Numbered from the stretch's first letter, positions 26,205 through 33,521 are shown. The stretch is DNA of 64,000 bases from Aminipila sp963524205 (GCA_963524205.1 CAURED010000006.1:1-64000); one strand, 5' to 3'. Numbers and translations are program-made. Notes: generated from the letters alone by a model not told the origin.

Positions 26205-26854
26205 TGAATAAGAACAAATATGTAAGATCTGTAATTAAGAAGCTAAAATGTTCCAGACAGAAAAAGAAAGACATCGCAAAGGAATTGGAAATGAATATTC
26301 AGATTGCTTTAGAAGATGGTGAATCGTGGGAAAAAATTAAAGAAAGAATGGGAGAACCCCTTTCTGTGGCAGCTGAGTTTAATGAGAATTTTTCTAAAAC
26401 GGACGCGAAAGTTGCAAGAAATGCCAAGAGAATAGAAATTGCAGTAATTGTTCTTGTCATTATGACCAGTGTTGTTTTTGGTGTTTACTGGATGCTGCCT
26501 AAGACTGCAGTAATTGATAATAACAGTATTTTTAATGAAAAAGTAGCAATTAGTCAGGCTGAAATGATTATAGAACTCTTGAATGAAAATGATTATACAA
26601 CAATAAAGAAACAGTATGCCAATGGTCAAATGAAAAAGGTTATAAATGAAAGTAAAATATCTGATGCAAAACAACAGGTTGGCACTGATTGGGGAGTGTT
26701 TAGATCTTATACCAGTGAAAACACGGCAGAAATAGATCAAATGGGTAAGAAATTCGCAGTTGTGGAAGTTGTTGCTTTATATGAAAACAGGAGTGTAACA
26801 TACACGATTTCTTTTGATGAAGATATGCTTCTGGCAGGACTTTATATGAAATAG
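26204..26854 (+). CDS. PadR-operon membrane protein (permease-prefix N-terminus, DUF3887-like C-terminus)
   Basis: 216 residues. The N-terminal 70 residues (KYVRSVIKKLKCSRQKKKDI, ELEMNIQIALEDG, IKERMGEP) form the short helical domain common in PadR-linked membrane proteins. One transmembrane helix follows (about 80-100). The extracytoplasmic part (QAEMIIELLNENDYTTIKKQ...) resembles DUF3887. Start ATG overlaps the PadR stop. Such gene pairs usually modulate membrane or envelope functions; the exact role is unknown. Confidence 0.7.
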   Translation: MNKNKYVRSVIKKLKCSRQKKKDIAKELEMNIQIALEDGESWEKIKERMGEPLSVAAEFNENFSKTDAKVARNAKRIEIAVIVLVIMTSVVFGVYWMLPKTAVIDNNSIFNEKVAISQAEMIIELLNENDYTTIKKQYANGQMKKVINESKISDAKQQVGTDWGVFRSYTSENTAEIDQMGKKFAVVEVVALYENRSVTYTISFDEDMLLAGLYMK

Positions 26855-26865
26855 AGGTGGTAGAT

Positions 26866-27279
26866 ATGGCATTTTGGATATTTTTGGTTGCTTGTAATAT
26901 GTTGATACCTGTAATAATGATTATTTTTGGAAAAATATTTGAAAATAAAGTACCCAAAAGAATTAATAATTTTTATGGTTATAGGACATCCATGTCCAGG
27001 AAAAATCAGGATACATGGGAATTTGCTCATAAATGCTGTGGCAGGCTTTGGAAAAAAGTTGGCTTGATTATGAGCGTAGTTACATTAATTTTAACAGTGG
27101 TCTCTTTTACTTTATCTGAAGATATGCAGGGGATTGTTTGCGGTATCATTGTAACAATACAGACTATTGTTTTAATAGGTTCTATATTTCCAGTTGAGAA
27201 GGCATTAAAGAAAAATTTTGATAAGAATGGTTATAGAAACACTGAATATAGTAAAAATACCGTGGATAGAGAGAAATAG
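26866..27279 (+). CDS. SdpI-family membrane protein
   Basis: 137 residues with about four membrane segments; ATG at 26866 after GAGGTGG. The central motif INNFYGYRTSMSRKNQDTWE with the following FAHKCCGRLWKK is the SdpI signature (N-x-x-x-GYRT-x-x-S...W-x-x-A). B. subtilis SdpI gives immunity against the SdpC toxin; many homologues stand alone. It is the third gene of the PadR operon, 11 nt after the previous stop. Confidence 0.85.
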   Translation: MAFWIFLVACNMLIPVIMIIFGKIFENKVPKRINNFYGYRTSMSRKNQDTWEFAHKCCGRLWKKVGLIMSVVTLILTVVSFTLSEDMQGIVCGIIVTIQTIVLIGSIFPVEKALKKNFDKNGYRNTEYSKNTVDREK

Positions 27280-27284
27280 TATTT

Positions 27285-27380
27285 ATGAATATTGGGGTGG
27301 CAAGCTGCATTGCCATGGGCATTATATTTTCTATTTTACTAGTTATATTTGTATTGTTGAAAGAGAAGGTCGGTAAATAA
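27285..27380 (+). CDS. 31-residue single-pass membrane peptide
   Basis: Short frame starting MNIGVASCIAMGIIFSILLV and ending in a basic tail KEKVGK, with one membrane helix. It lies 5 nt after the SdpI-like gene and before the operon terminator. The SD (GAGAGAAA) is weak, so expression is uncertain. Confidence 0.45.
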   Translation: MNIGVASCIAMGIIFSILLVIFVLLKEKVGK

Positions 27381-27399
27381 AATAATTTAAGGACAATAG

Positions 27400-27451
27400 A
27401 AGGGGAGGTCGCACTAGCATAACGTAGCCTAGTGTAACAGCCCCTTTTTTT
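27400..27451 (+). terminator. terminator of the PadR operon
   Basis: An outer stem AGGGG/CCCCT and an inner stem CACTAG/CTAGTG form a two-part hairpin followed by seven T. Confidence 0.75.
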
Positions 27452-27574
27452 AAAAATTATTTTGATTTGTGTATTTCTACCTCTATAGCAAATTTTTTGA
27501 TTACTTCTTAATCTATATCAAAGAAATAAAACCATGTCAATAAGATAGATATGGAAAATGAAAAGAAAAACCTA

Positions 27575-27784
27575 TTATTGGATTTCTAATAAGTCAATTA
27601 AAACTGTACTTGTTAATTCTGCATTTGCAGCAAATACAGTTGTGATTAAATCAAGGAGCAATTCTTCTTTAGTTTTACCATTTGATGTTCCAGTTATTTT
27701 AGCTAATGCTCCACCAGAAAAATTATTTGCTACAACTTCATAATATGCTTCTTTAAATATTTTATCAAATTCATCTTTTGACAT
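27575..27784 (-). CDS. 69-residue protein of unknown function
   Basis: ATG at 27784 with SD GGAGG (27792-27796, complement). The acidic N-terminus (SKDEFDKIFKEAYYEVV) is followed by GALAKITGTSNGKTKEELLL and a hydrophobic helical C-terminus DLITTVFAANAELTSTVLID. No signal peptide. It opens the accessory cluster of small genes. I do not recognise the family. Confidence 0.65.
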   Translation of the reverse strand: MSKDEFDKIFKEAYYEVVANNFSGGALAKITGTSNGKTKEELLLDLITTVFAANAELTSTVLIDLLEIQ

Positions 27785-28052
27785 AATATTACCTCCATTC
27801 ATTTTAAATTATTATTATAATGACTGATAATGATTCTAAATATTCACATATTCAAGAAAAGATAATGGTTTGTTAAAAAGTAGAGTTAAAAAATCACTAG
27901 TTGTAAAAATGAGGGTAGTTTTGGACAAGTATCAGAGGCATAGCTATCGGGATAATCTAATAATGATATTGACAACAAGATAAACTGTATAATGAGCCCC
28001 TGATAAAAAATAAAAAATATCTAATTTTTAATTATAAGTAGTAAAGAATTAT

Positions 28053-28079
28053 TTTTAATAATATATTGTATTATTAAAA
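28053..28079. promoter_or_regulatory. AT-rich palindrome upstream of paralogue 1
   Basis: TTTTAATAATA (28053-28063) and TATTATTAAAA (28069-28079) form an exact 11-bp inverted repeat around TATTG, 18 nt before the start of the paralogue-1 gene. A related dyad precedes paralogue 4 at 58728-58751. It may be a promoter -10 region with an operator. The rest of 27803-28052 shows nothing I can name. Confidence 0.5.
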
Positions 28080-28097
28080 ACAATAGGAGGTTGCTAA

Positions 28098-28673
28098 ATG
28101 AGATTGGTTAATGTGCTTCAAACTTCTTGTATTCCACCAAGTCAACTGAATTTGGTATTCCAATCAAGGACAATTTGGAGGGATTTGGCTACGTGGCTTA
28201 GGGCCTACTTAGCGAGCAAACATGGGGGTTTAGGAGATATAGAAGCAATATGGGAGAAATTGAATGAATTGTTAATAAAATCTACTAATATTTTCAGTTT
28301 AGTCTTTGGAGAGCAATTTGCAGATCAATATGTTAATCTCTTATCCAATTTCAATAATATTTTAGATGCTTTAGTTGATGCACAAATAAAGGGTGATACT
28401 GATGCAGTAAATGAATATACAAAGCAGTTGTATGAAAATGCAGACCAGATAGCTGCTTTTCTATCAAAAGTAAATCCGTTTTGGGTAGAAAGTGAATGGA
28501 AAAATTTATTATATCAATTTAATCAAATGACAATAGACCAATCAACTACATTTTTAAATAAAGAATATAGAAAAAACATAGACATATTTGATAGAACTTT
28601 AAATCTTACTTCAACAATAGGTGATTATTATTCGCAAGGCATACTTGATTACCTGAGTTTCTCTAGTAAATAA
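28098..28673 (+). CDS. helical ~200-aa family protein, paralogue 1
   Basis: 191 residues; SD GGAGG 7 nt before ATG. All-helical, no signal peptide. Key conserved positions of the family are IWRDLATW (about 31-38), FGEQFADQY, VNEYTKQLYENADQIAAFLS, VNPFW, and IFDRTLNLTSTIGDYYSQGI near the end. It resembles a Bacillus/Paenibacillus/Clostridia family often mislabelled acetylglutamate kinase, with the shared pattern F-G-x-x-x-A...A-D-x-I-A-x-F-L-x-x-x-N-P-x-W (from memory). Four more members lie in this window; the closest is paralogue 4 in the prophage. Function unknown. Confidence 0.8.
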   Translation: MRLVNVLQTSCIPPSQLNLVFQSRTIWRDLATWLRAYLASKHGGLGDIEAIWEKLNELLIKSTNIFSLVFGEQFADQYVNLLSNFNNILDALVDAQIKGDTDAVNEYTKQLYENADQIAAFLSKVNPFWVESEWKNLLYQFNQMTIDQSTTFLNKEYRKNIDIFDRTLNLTSTIGDYYSQGILDYLSFSSK

Positions 28674-28685
28674 GAAAATAAATTC

Positions 28686-28716
28686 AAGAGATTAAAATAT
28701 TATCTTTAATCTCTTT
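28686..28716 (+). terminator. terminator after paralogue 1
   Basis: AAGAGATTAAA (28686-28696) pairs with TTTAATCTCTT (28705-28715). Confidence 0.65.
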
Positions 28717-28757
28717 GACATAAAAGATAAGGACAAGGCCTTCTAAGCAATAGTATT

Positions 28758-28861
28758 CCGTTCTTGAACATCTCTTTTTTATGACATACTGCATGTAGTT
28801 CTATTTCATCAATTACTCCATCAGAAAGAGGAATATTTCTAATTGGGTTAGTTATTTTAGA
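28758..28861 (-). pseudogene. tyrosine-integrase gene fragment
   Basis: About 104 bases closely match the middle of the integrase gene at 36248-37411, where the corresponding stretch is 36537-36640 in the same orientation; both contain GCATGTAGTTCTATTTCATC and GAAAGAGGAATATTTCT. The rest of the gene is missing. It is a relic of an older integration near the paralogue cluster. Confidence 0.75.
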
Positions 28862-28908
28862 TTATGAAATCGACAAGTTGAGATGAAGCAGTGTTTAGAG
28901 GCTTAGTT

Positions 28909-29106
28909 TTATTCTGTTGAGCTAGACTTTTCCGAAGATGAATTTTGACTTTCCTGTAATTCACGTTGTGCAGCAATTGTGGCTAATGTATCACCAAGCT
29001 GGTTTAGTGATGAAGCCAATAGACTTAATTCATTATCGTTGGGTGTTTGATTTGCAATTATTACGGCAATAGCAGTTATGGCAGATACTAATTCGCATGA
29101 ATTCAT
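28909..29106 (-). CDS. DUF6774-like small protein
   Basis: 65 residues; ATG at 29106 with SD GAGGTGAT. The N-terminal MNSCELVSAITAIAVIIANQ followed by LSLLASSLNQLGDTLATIAA matches a clostridial small-protein family I recall as DUF6774 (C-E-L-V-x-x-x-x-A-x-A...L-x-x-L-G-D-T-L-A-T-I-A). The last 15 residues are Ser/Glu-rich. Function unknown. Confidence 0.65.
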   Translation of the reverse strand: MNSCELVSAITAIAVIIANQTPNDNELSLLASSLNQLGDTLATIAAQRELQESQNSSSEKSSSTE

Positions 29107-29248
29107 AAAAATCACCTCAATTCAGTTTATGATGATTATTAAAAACTATTAAAAATAAATTCTATTTAAGTATTAGCTGTTATTTCGATAATTAGAATTC
29201 ATGAGAGTTAAACTAAATGAATGAAAGAAGTAGTAATAAATAAAAAAA

Positions 29249-29268
29249 GCGCCTATATAAATAGGCGC
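29249..29268 (-). terminator. terminator for the Cys/His-rich peptide gene
   Basis: GCGCCTAT (29249-29256) pairs with ATAGGCGC (29261-29268). Read on the minus strand it is followed by TTTTTTTATT, immediately downstream of the stop at 29281. Confidence 0.75.
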
Positions 29269-29280
29269 ATTAATTTTTAA

Positions 29281-29442
29281 TTAAAACCAAGTTCCGTTAC
29301 AATGGTCACAATGGCACCAAGGATCACAATGGCACCAAGGATCACAATGGTCGCGACAGCCGCCATGAGAATGGCAACAGCAATGACAGTGACCACGACA
29401 ACAACAGCAACAGCATCTACTTAAATTAGATAAATCAGACAT
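29281..29442 (-). CDS. 53-residue Cys/His-rich peptide
   Basis: Minus-strand frame with SD GGGAGG 8 nt before ATG (29442). The product begins MSDLSNLSR and continues with six consecutive Cys, then a GHCHCCCHSHGG stretch, and ends with a tandem repeat DPWCHC DPWCHC DHCNGTWF. 18 of 53 residues are Cys and 9 are His, so tight metal binding or a cross-linked structural role (for example in a spore layer) is plausible; neither is shown. A 93-bp upstream leader is duplicated before the next peptide gene. Codon use is confined to TGT/TGC/CAC/CAT runs. Confidence 0.7.
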   Translation of the reverse strand: MSDLSNLSRCCCCCCRGHCHCCCHSHGGCRDHCDPWCHCDPWCHCDHCNGTWF

Positions 29443-29444
29443 GG

Positions 29445-29537
29445 TTAATACCTCCCTTCAAATAAGGTAAGTACTGTTATTATGTTATTCAATAAAATTT
29501 GGTAGGTGACAGAGGCCAAGTTGAATAAAGCCAAATT
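29445..29537 (-). repeat. duplicated leader, copy 1
   Basis: About 93 bp upstream of the Cys/His-rich peptide gene, nearly identical to 29705-29797. It holds the SD (GGGAGG complement) and probably the promoter. Shared core on the plus strand: CCTCCCTTCAAATAAGGTAA then GTACTGTTATTAT. Confidence 0.8.
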
Positions 29538-29565
29538 ACACTTTAGCAGGCCTAGGATAGAAGAT

Positions 29566-29590
29566 ACACCCATCAAAATTTGATGGGTGT
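29566..29590 (-). terminator. hairpin downstream of the Arg/Cys-rich peptide gene
   Basis: ACACCCATCAAA (29566-29577) pairs with TTTGATGGGTGT (29579-29590). On the minus strand it lies 31 nt after the stop at 29622, but no clear T run follows. Confidence 0.5.
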
Positions 29591-29621
29591 AAGATTAGAT
29601 TAATAACAATGATAAATTTTG

Positions 29622-29705
29622 CTAGCAGCACCCACGACGAGATCCACAACGCCTACCACAACAGTCGCCTCTTCTTCCTGAACGAAATCTACGAAAAAAC
29701 ATCAT
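29622..29705 (-). CDS. 27-residue Arg/Cys-rich peptide
   Basis: Minus strand, two adjacent start codons (ATG ATG at 29705 and 29702) behind SD GGGAGG. The product starts MMFFRRFRSGRRGDCCGRRC and ends GSRRGCC: 10 Arg and 5 Cys. It uses the same leader as the 53-residue peptide. A highly basic Cys peptide could bind nucleic acid or spore material; no family recognised. Confidence 0.65.
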   Translation of the reverse strand: MMFFRRFRSGRRGDCCGRRCGSRRGCC

Positions 29706-29797
29706 TAATACCTCCCTTCAAATAAGGTAAGTACTGTTATTATATTATTCAATAAAATTTGGTAGGTGACAGAGGTTAAGTTAAATAAAGCGAAATT
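29705..29797 (-). repeat. duplicated leader, copy 2
   Basis: Second copy of the 93-bp leader found at 29445-29537, here in front of the Arg/Cys-rich peptide gene. The two copies differ at only a handful of positions. Confidence 0.8.
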
Positions 29798-29811
29798 AGA
29801 ATTTGTGGTAG

Positions 29812-30090
29812 TTAAATTAAATGTGTCAAAGAAGTAAAAAAGCGCTCATATTTAATGAGCGCATAGATTTTTAATAAAAACCCAGTCCCCCCGCCACCCC
29901 CCCACCAACAACACCAGCCACAGCAACAGCACCGACAGCGACGCTTACTAACATTAGTGTTAGTACCTAGGACATCATTATTATTTCTACATTCATTATT
30001 GTTACATTCACTTGAAATACCTAAGACATCGTTATCAGAACGGCATCTACATCTATGGTTTGTTGTATCTGACAAATTACGATCACACAT
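29812..30090 (-). CDS. third Cys-rich protein, probably frameshifted at G-tracts
   Basis: SD AAAGGAGG and ATG at 30090. As read it has 92 residues: MCDRNLSDTTNHRCRCRSDN, an imperfect internal repeat around NNNDVLGTN, then KRRCRCCCCGWCCWW and GGGGGTGF. The frame then runs through the terminator hairpin at 29842-29862, unlike its sibling genes. The coding strand has a G7 and a G6 tract in this region. A one-base slip there would end the protein at TAA 29871-29873 just before the hairpin. So the last ~20 residues are probably an artefact of a frameshift or of phase variation. Confidence 0.6.
   Translation of the reverse strand: MCDRNLSDTTNHRCRCRSDNDVLGISSECNNNECRNNNDVLGTNTNVSKRRCRCCCCGWCCWWGGGGGTGFLLKIYALIKYERFFTSLTHLI
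29842..29862 (-). terminator. hairpin inside the extended third Cys-rich frame
   Basis: GCGCTCAT (29842-29849) pairs with ATGAGCGC (29855-29862), with a T run after it on the minus strand, in the same arrangement as 29249-29268. Confidence 0.7.
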
Positions 30091-30422
30091 ATTAACTGAC
30101 CTCCTTTGGTCTATAACATTATATTAAGAAATATCAATTATGTTACTAAATTAAAATTTGTGGAGGTAAGCGGTAAGCAAGATATATCAGTTTTTTTAAG
30201 AACGAAAATAGCAGAATATTGCAGGAACAGATTAAAACGTTCACAAGGCGTATAAGTTAAACGAAAAAACCTATGGAGATATAGCTGGTCATCCTAACAT
30301 CTGATTAAAAAGGCTAAACCTTAAATATATAATAGAAAAACTTGCAAATATAGAATTGTAATTCAATTGGTAACATGAAACAATATTGTTAAAATATACA
30401 ATATGGAAAGAAGGAAACAATT
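30091..30422 (+). promoter_or_regulatory. intergenic region before the Kelch protein gene
   Basis: 332 bases without a gene. It contains a small dyad ATATTG (30383-30388)/CAATAT (30399-30404) just upstream of the SD (GGAAAGAAGG) of the Kelch gene, perhaps an operator over the -10 region. An AAAATTTGTGGAGGTAAG stretch at about 30154 resembles the far end of the duplicated leaders at 29.5 and 29.8 kb. Confidence 0.4.
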
Positions 30423-31820
30423 ATGAAACGATTTATAGCAATATTTATGACATTGTGTATGGTGCTTGGCTTATCAAGTATCAGTGTGTGGGCGGCGGAA
30501 GAGGCTACATGGAAAGAAGTTGCTCCGATAAACACGGCGAGAGATTATGGATATTCCTGTACTATTGGTGATAAGATTTACGTAGTTATAGGTGCCGGAA
30601 CAAATCATAGCAGAGTTGATACAATTGAGATTTATGATTCAAAGACTAATACTTGGAATATGGGAAGTTCTACAATTCCAAGGTCTACGGTAAATTTTGC
30701 AGCTTGTGCAGTTGGAGAAAAAATTTATATAATTGGTGGGACTTCACCTACAGTCTACGAACAATCTGTACAAATTTATGATACTAGGAGCAATACATGG
30801 TCTTTTGGGACTTCTATGACAACACAAAAATTTGCAGCTGCTTGTGCGGCAGTAGGCAATAAAATATATGTAATGGGTGGAACATATAATGGAACAACAT
30901 ATTATAGCAACTTGGATGTTTATGATACTGAAACAAATACATGGACTGCAGCAAAAGCAATGCCGGCAGCAAGAGCATATCTTTCAGTTACAGCAGTAGG
31001 AAGTAAGATTTATGCAATGGGTGGAAAGCAAAGTAATGAATTAACTAACACACAAACAGTATTTATTTATGATACTGAAACTAATACTTGGTCAACCGGC
31101 GAAGCAATGCCAACTGGAAGATGGGGGCTAACAACTTGCGCAGTAGGGGATAAAATTTACGCAATAGGCGGAGATAAATCTGAAATTACAAACACAGTAG
31201 AAATTTATTCTACCACAGAAAACAAATGGGAAACAGCTCCATCACTTATTACTCCTAGGCGATTGGCCTTTTCAACAGTTTTAAATGATATTGTATATGT
31301 TATAGGCGGTGCAGATCCTAAAATAAACATATTAAACTCTGTTGAAACCCTTAGAACAAATGAATTAGAGCAAAATCCTATTTTATCTGTATTACTTAAT
31401 GAAGGTGAAACAGTTCAGCTAAGCACTTCGTATAACTTAGATAACAATAAAAATTATATATGGAGTTCCACAAATCAAGCTGTTGCTACTGTAGATAGCA
31501 GTGGTAAAGTAACAGCCGTAGCAGAAGGTATAACAGATATATATGCACAAAATACTGATGGTACTTTTAAGGAATACATACCTGTAAAGGTAACAGCACT
31601 TGCAGATGAACTACGATTAGCAGTTCACTTAAAAGCAGGAGAAAAAGCCAAACTGTATTTAACTGATGATCCTAGTAAAGCAACTTGGACTTCTATGGAC
31701 AGCAGTATAGCTACAGTAGCTGCTGATGGTCAAGTCACAGGAGTAAAAAAGGGATTAGCAATTATAAAAGGAGAATTAGAAGGAAAGTCATATCAGATAT
31801 ATGTTAGAGTAAATGGATAA
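30423..31820 (+). CDS. secreted Kelch-repeat protein with two bacterial Ig-like domains
   Basis: 465 residues. The signal peptide is MKRFIAIFMTLCMVLGLSSI with cleavage after VWAAE. About six Kelch blades follow (roughly 28-310), each with the GDKIYVIGG-type strand and a D-T-x-T-N-T-W motif. Then come two Big2-type Ig-like domains (about 313-390 and 392-465), recognisable from ATVDSSGKVTAVAEG and ATVAADGQVTGVKKG. No anchoring domain is seen, so it is probably secreted or held in the envelope or spore surface. A terminator closes the gene. Confidence 0.9.
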   Translation: MKRFIAIFMTLCMVLGLSSISVWAAEEATWKEVAPINTARDYGYSCTIGDKIYVVIGAGTNHSRVDTIEIYDSKTNTWNMGSSTIPRSTVNFAACAVGEKIYIIGGTSPTVYEQSVQIYDTRSNTWSFGTSMTTQKFAAACAAVGNKIYVMGGTYNGTTYYSNLDVYDTETNTWTAAKAMPAARAYLSVTAVGSKIYAMGGKQSNELTNTQTVFIYDTETNTWSTGEAMPTGRWGLTTCAVGDKIYAIGGDKSEITNTVEIYSTTENKWETAPSLITPRRLAFSTVLNDIVYVIGGADPKINILNSVETLRTNELEQNPILSVLLNEGETVQLSTSYNLDNNKNYIWSSTNQAVATVDSSGKVTAVAEGITDIYAQNTDGTFKEYIPVKVTALADELRLAVHLKAGEKAKLYLTDDPSKATWTSMDSSIATVAADGQVTGVKKGLAIIKGELEGKSYQIYVRVNG

Positions 31821-31827
31821 CAACTAT

Positions 31828-31855
31828 GAGTAGGGAATAACCCCTACTCTTTTTA
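31828..31855 (+). terminator. terminator after the Kelch protein gene
   Basis: GAGTAGGG (31829-31836) pairs with CCCTACTC (31842-31849), followed by TTTTT. Confidence 0.8.
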
Positions 31856-31981
31856 ATTAAAGTTACCATACTTAATATTCGATTAAGAAGAGAAACTATT
31901 CAATCAAACTAAAATATTAGGACGTATGCCCCATAACCAAATAAAAATATTTGAATACAATAACAATAGGGGGTGCGTAAA

Positions 31982-32590
31982 ATGATAGAGGGTTGCCAAG
32001 TAACTAACCTACAACAAGATATAGATAATATAGTTTTCAGAGGAAGGATTATATGGCGAGATATTGCTTCATGGACAAGGTCATATCTGGTTACAAAAAC
32101 TTTACATGCAGATACACAATTACAAGAACTGGTTGCTGAAAAACTACTTAGTATAGTAGAGGATTTTGGAGGCATCATAAGGACATTCTTTGGCGATAAA
32201 GTAGCTGATGATTATACCAATTTGTTTTCAGAATACATAATGCTGATGATTAGTTTAATTGATGCTCTCGTGGAAGGTAATTCAAGTGCTGCGGATGAAA
32301 TTGTAAAGCAAATATATGAAAGTGCGGGTAAAAGGGCTGAATTTCTTACAGAAGTAAATCCATATTGGGACAAAAACACTATGGAGAATTATATTTATAC
32401 CTTTACCGACATGACAATCCGGGAAATAATGGCTTTCATATCAAAACAGTATAAAGAAAGCATTGATATTTATGACAGGATTTTATCCTATTCAACCAGC
32501 CTTGGTGATTTTTTGTCGCAAGGAATTAAGAATTATTTGATGTATAATTTACAACCACCTACAACTGTTGGACCACCAACTATTGAATAA
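31982..32590 (+). CDS. helical ~200-aa family protein, paralogue 2
   Basis: 202 residues from ATG 31982, 6 nt after AGGGGGTG; a GTG nine bases earlier lies within the SD and is rejected, as paralogue 3 starts at the equivalent ATG. Conserved parts are NIVFRGRIIWRDIASW, FGDKVADDYTNLFSEYI, ALVEGNSSAADEIVKQIYES, VNPYWDKNTMENYIY, SIDIYDRILSYSTSLGDFLS. A short Pro/Thr tail (PPTTVGPPTIE) follows. Its ~60-bp leader and its terminator are nearly the same as those of paralogue 5 at 59425, so the two are recent copies. Confidence 0.8.
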   Translation: MIEGCQVTNLQQDIDNIVFRGRIIWRDIASWTRSYLVTKTLHADTQLQELVAEKLLSIVEDFGGIIRTFFGDKVADDYTNLFSEYIMLMISLIDALVEGNSSAADEIVKQIYESAGKRAEFLTEVNPYWDKNTMENYIYTFTDMTIREIMAFISKQYKESIDIYDRILSYSTSLGDFLSQGIKNYLMYNLQPPTTVGPPTIE

Positions 32591-32596
32591 AAAGGT

Positions 32597-32632
32597 AATC
32601 AAAGAAGTACTATTATTTCTTTGATTAAAAAT
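32597..32632 (+). terminator. terminator after paralogue 2
   Basis: AATCAAAGAA (32597-32606) pairs with TTTCTTTGATT (32616-32626), then A/T. The same hairpin follows paralogues 3 and 5. Confidence 0.7.
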
Positions 32633-32924
32633 AAAGTGTACAAGCATTACATAATACAGGTAACAGTACAAATTATGTCGCTGTTGCCTAACAGCCTAGA
32701 CTAAAAACTAAAATTTGTGGAGATATTTAAAATAGTATTAACTATAGCAGTTGATGTTGATATTGAGGAATCAGGAGTGGAAGTGAATGCATTGACAAAT
32801 TCATCTTATGTTGGCAGTTTACAAGTTGATTCTATACACGCTATACATAAAACTTAGTATTTTCACCATTTATAGGCTAATACATATAATGAATTATATA
32901 AAAAGTAAAAAATAGGAGGGAAAT
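32633..32924 (+). other. intergenic region, no certain gene
   Basis: The stretch carries AAATTTGTGGAGATATTTAA near 32711, similar to other leaders of this cluster, and one open frame from GTG 32717 to 32857 (46 codons) without a ribosome binding site. I cannot support a gene. The SD of the next gene (GGAGGG) is at the end. Confidence 0.4.
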
Positions 32925-33308
32925 ATGAAAAATTATTATAGTATGCAAGATGGTGAACTACTTCTTGATACGGATTTAGTAATGAAGGATAATTATACTA
33001 GCGATATTACTTATCCAGAAATCTATTATAAAGTTCAACCTTTTGTCATATTTGCATGTGATCAACTGGAATCATGTAGGCATATAATAAACCAAAATGT
33101 GTTAGATCAGGTTGGAGATGATATCTACGCAAAAGTATGCATGATGCATCCTGATTTAGAAGAATATGCAAGCCAATATCCTATGAAATTATCTGTAGAA
33201 AGTACACAGCGACATCGTAGAGTTTTCAGAAGAAGGGGCGTATTCCGGGATTTTATTGATTTATTATTACTTAATGAATTATTGGGGCGAGGTTCGATTC
33301 TTTTTTAA
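32925..33308 (+). CDS. conserved clostridial small protein of unknown function
   Basis: 127 residues; SD AGGAGGG. A Tyr-rich acidic N-terminus, then YPEIYYKVQPFVIFACDQLE and DIYAKVCMMHPDLEEYA, then a basic Arg-rich segment (RHRRVFRRRGVF) and the hydrophobic end DFIDLLLLNELLGRGSILF. I recall a family of clostridial proteins with this order: YP-x-IY...P-x-V-x-x-x-CD-x, later RR-rich, then R-D-x-I-x-x-L-L-L-x-E-L. Such proteins turn up in spore-formers. Function unknown. Confidence 0.75.
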   Translation: MKNYYSMQDGELLLDTDLVMKDNYTSDITYPEIYYKVQPFVIFACDQLESCRHIINQNVLDQVGDDIYAKVCMMHPDLEEYASQYPMKLSVESTQRHRRVFRRRGVFRDFIDLLLLNELLGRGSILF

Positions 33309-33335
33309 ATTACCTATTGTATTAAAATAATTATT

Positions 33336-33376
33336 AAAAATAGAGGAATTAGTTTTACTAATATACTCTATTTTTA
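33336..33376 (+). terminator. hairpin after the 127-residue protein gene
   Basis: AAAAATAGAG (33336-33345) pairs with CTCTATTTTT (33366-33375) across a 20-nt loop. Confidence 0.55.
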
Positions 33377-33385
33377 AGACAGAAA

Positions 33386-33521
33386 ATGGGACATATTGGT
33401 GATACTTTGGACAAGAATAATTAAAGGTCTTGTAAAAGATGTGGACGAAAACTTGAAACTTATAAATGATTATAGCATCGAAGGGTTGCTGAAAGCGATT
33501 AGGGAGTTTGACGAAAGCTAG
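33386..33521 (+). pseudogene. possible C-terminal remnant of an unknown gene
   Basis: An open frame without a start ends in KGLVKDVDENLKLINDYSIE and then GLLKAIREFDES before TAG. The amphipathic pattern looks like real coding sequence, but no start or SD is present and I do not know the family. Position between paralogues suggests leftover mobile DNA. Confidence 0.35.

Noticed and set aside
27558..27743. 61-residue plus-strand frame
   Set aside because: It mirrors the minus-strand gene 27575-27784, which has a clear SD.
28098..28673. Acetylglutamate kinase, as such proteins are often labelled
   Set aside because: No amino-acid-kinase motif (such as the Gly-rich GGN/GGS loops) is present and the protein is wholly helical.
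32717..32857. 46-codon frame from GTG
   Set aside because: No Shine-Dalgarno sequence and no recognisable pattern; kept only as a remark in the intergenic entry.
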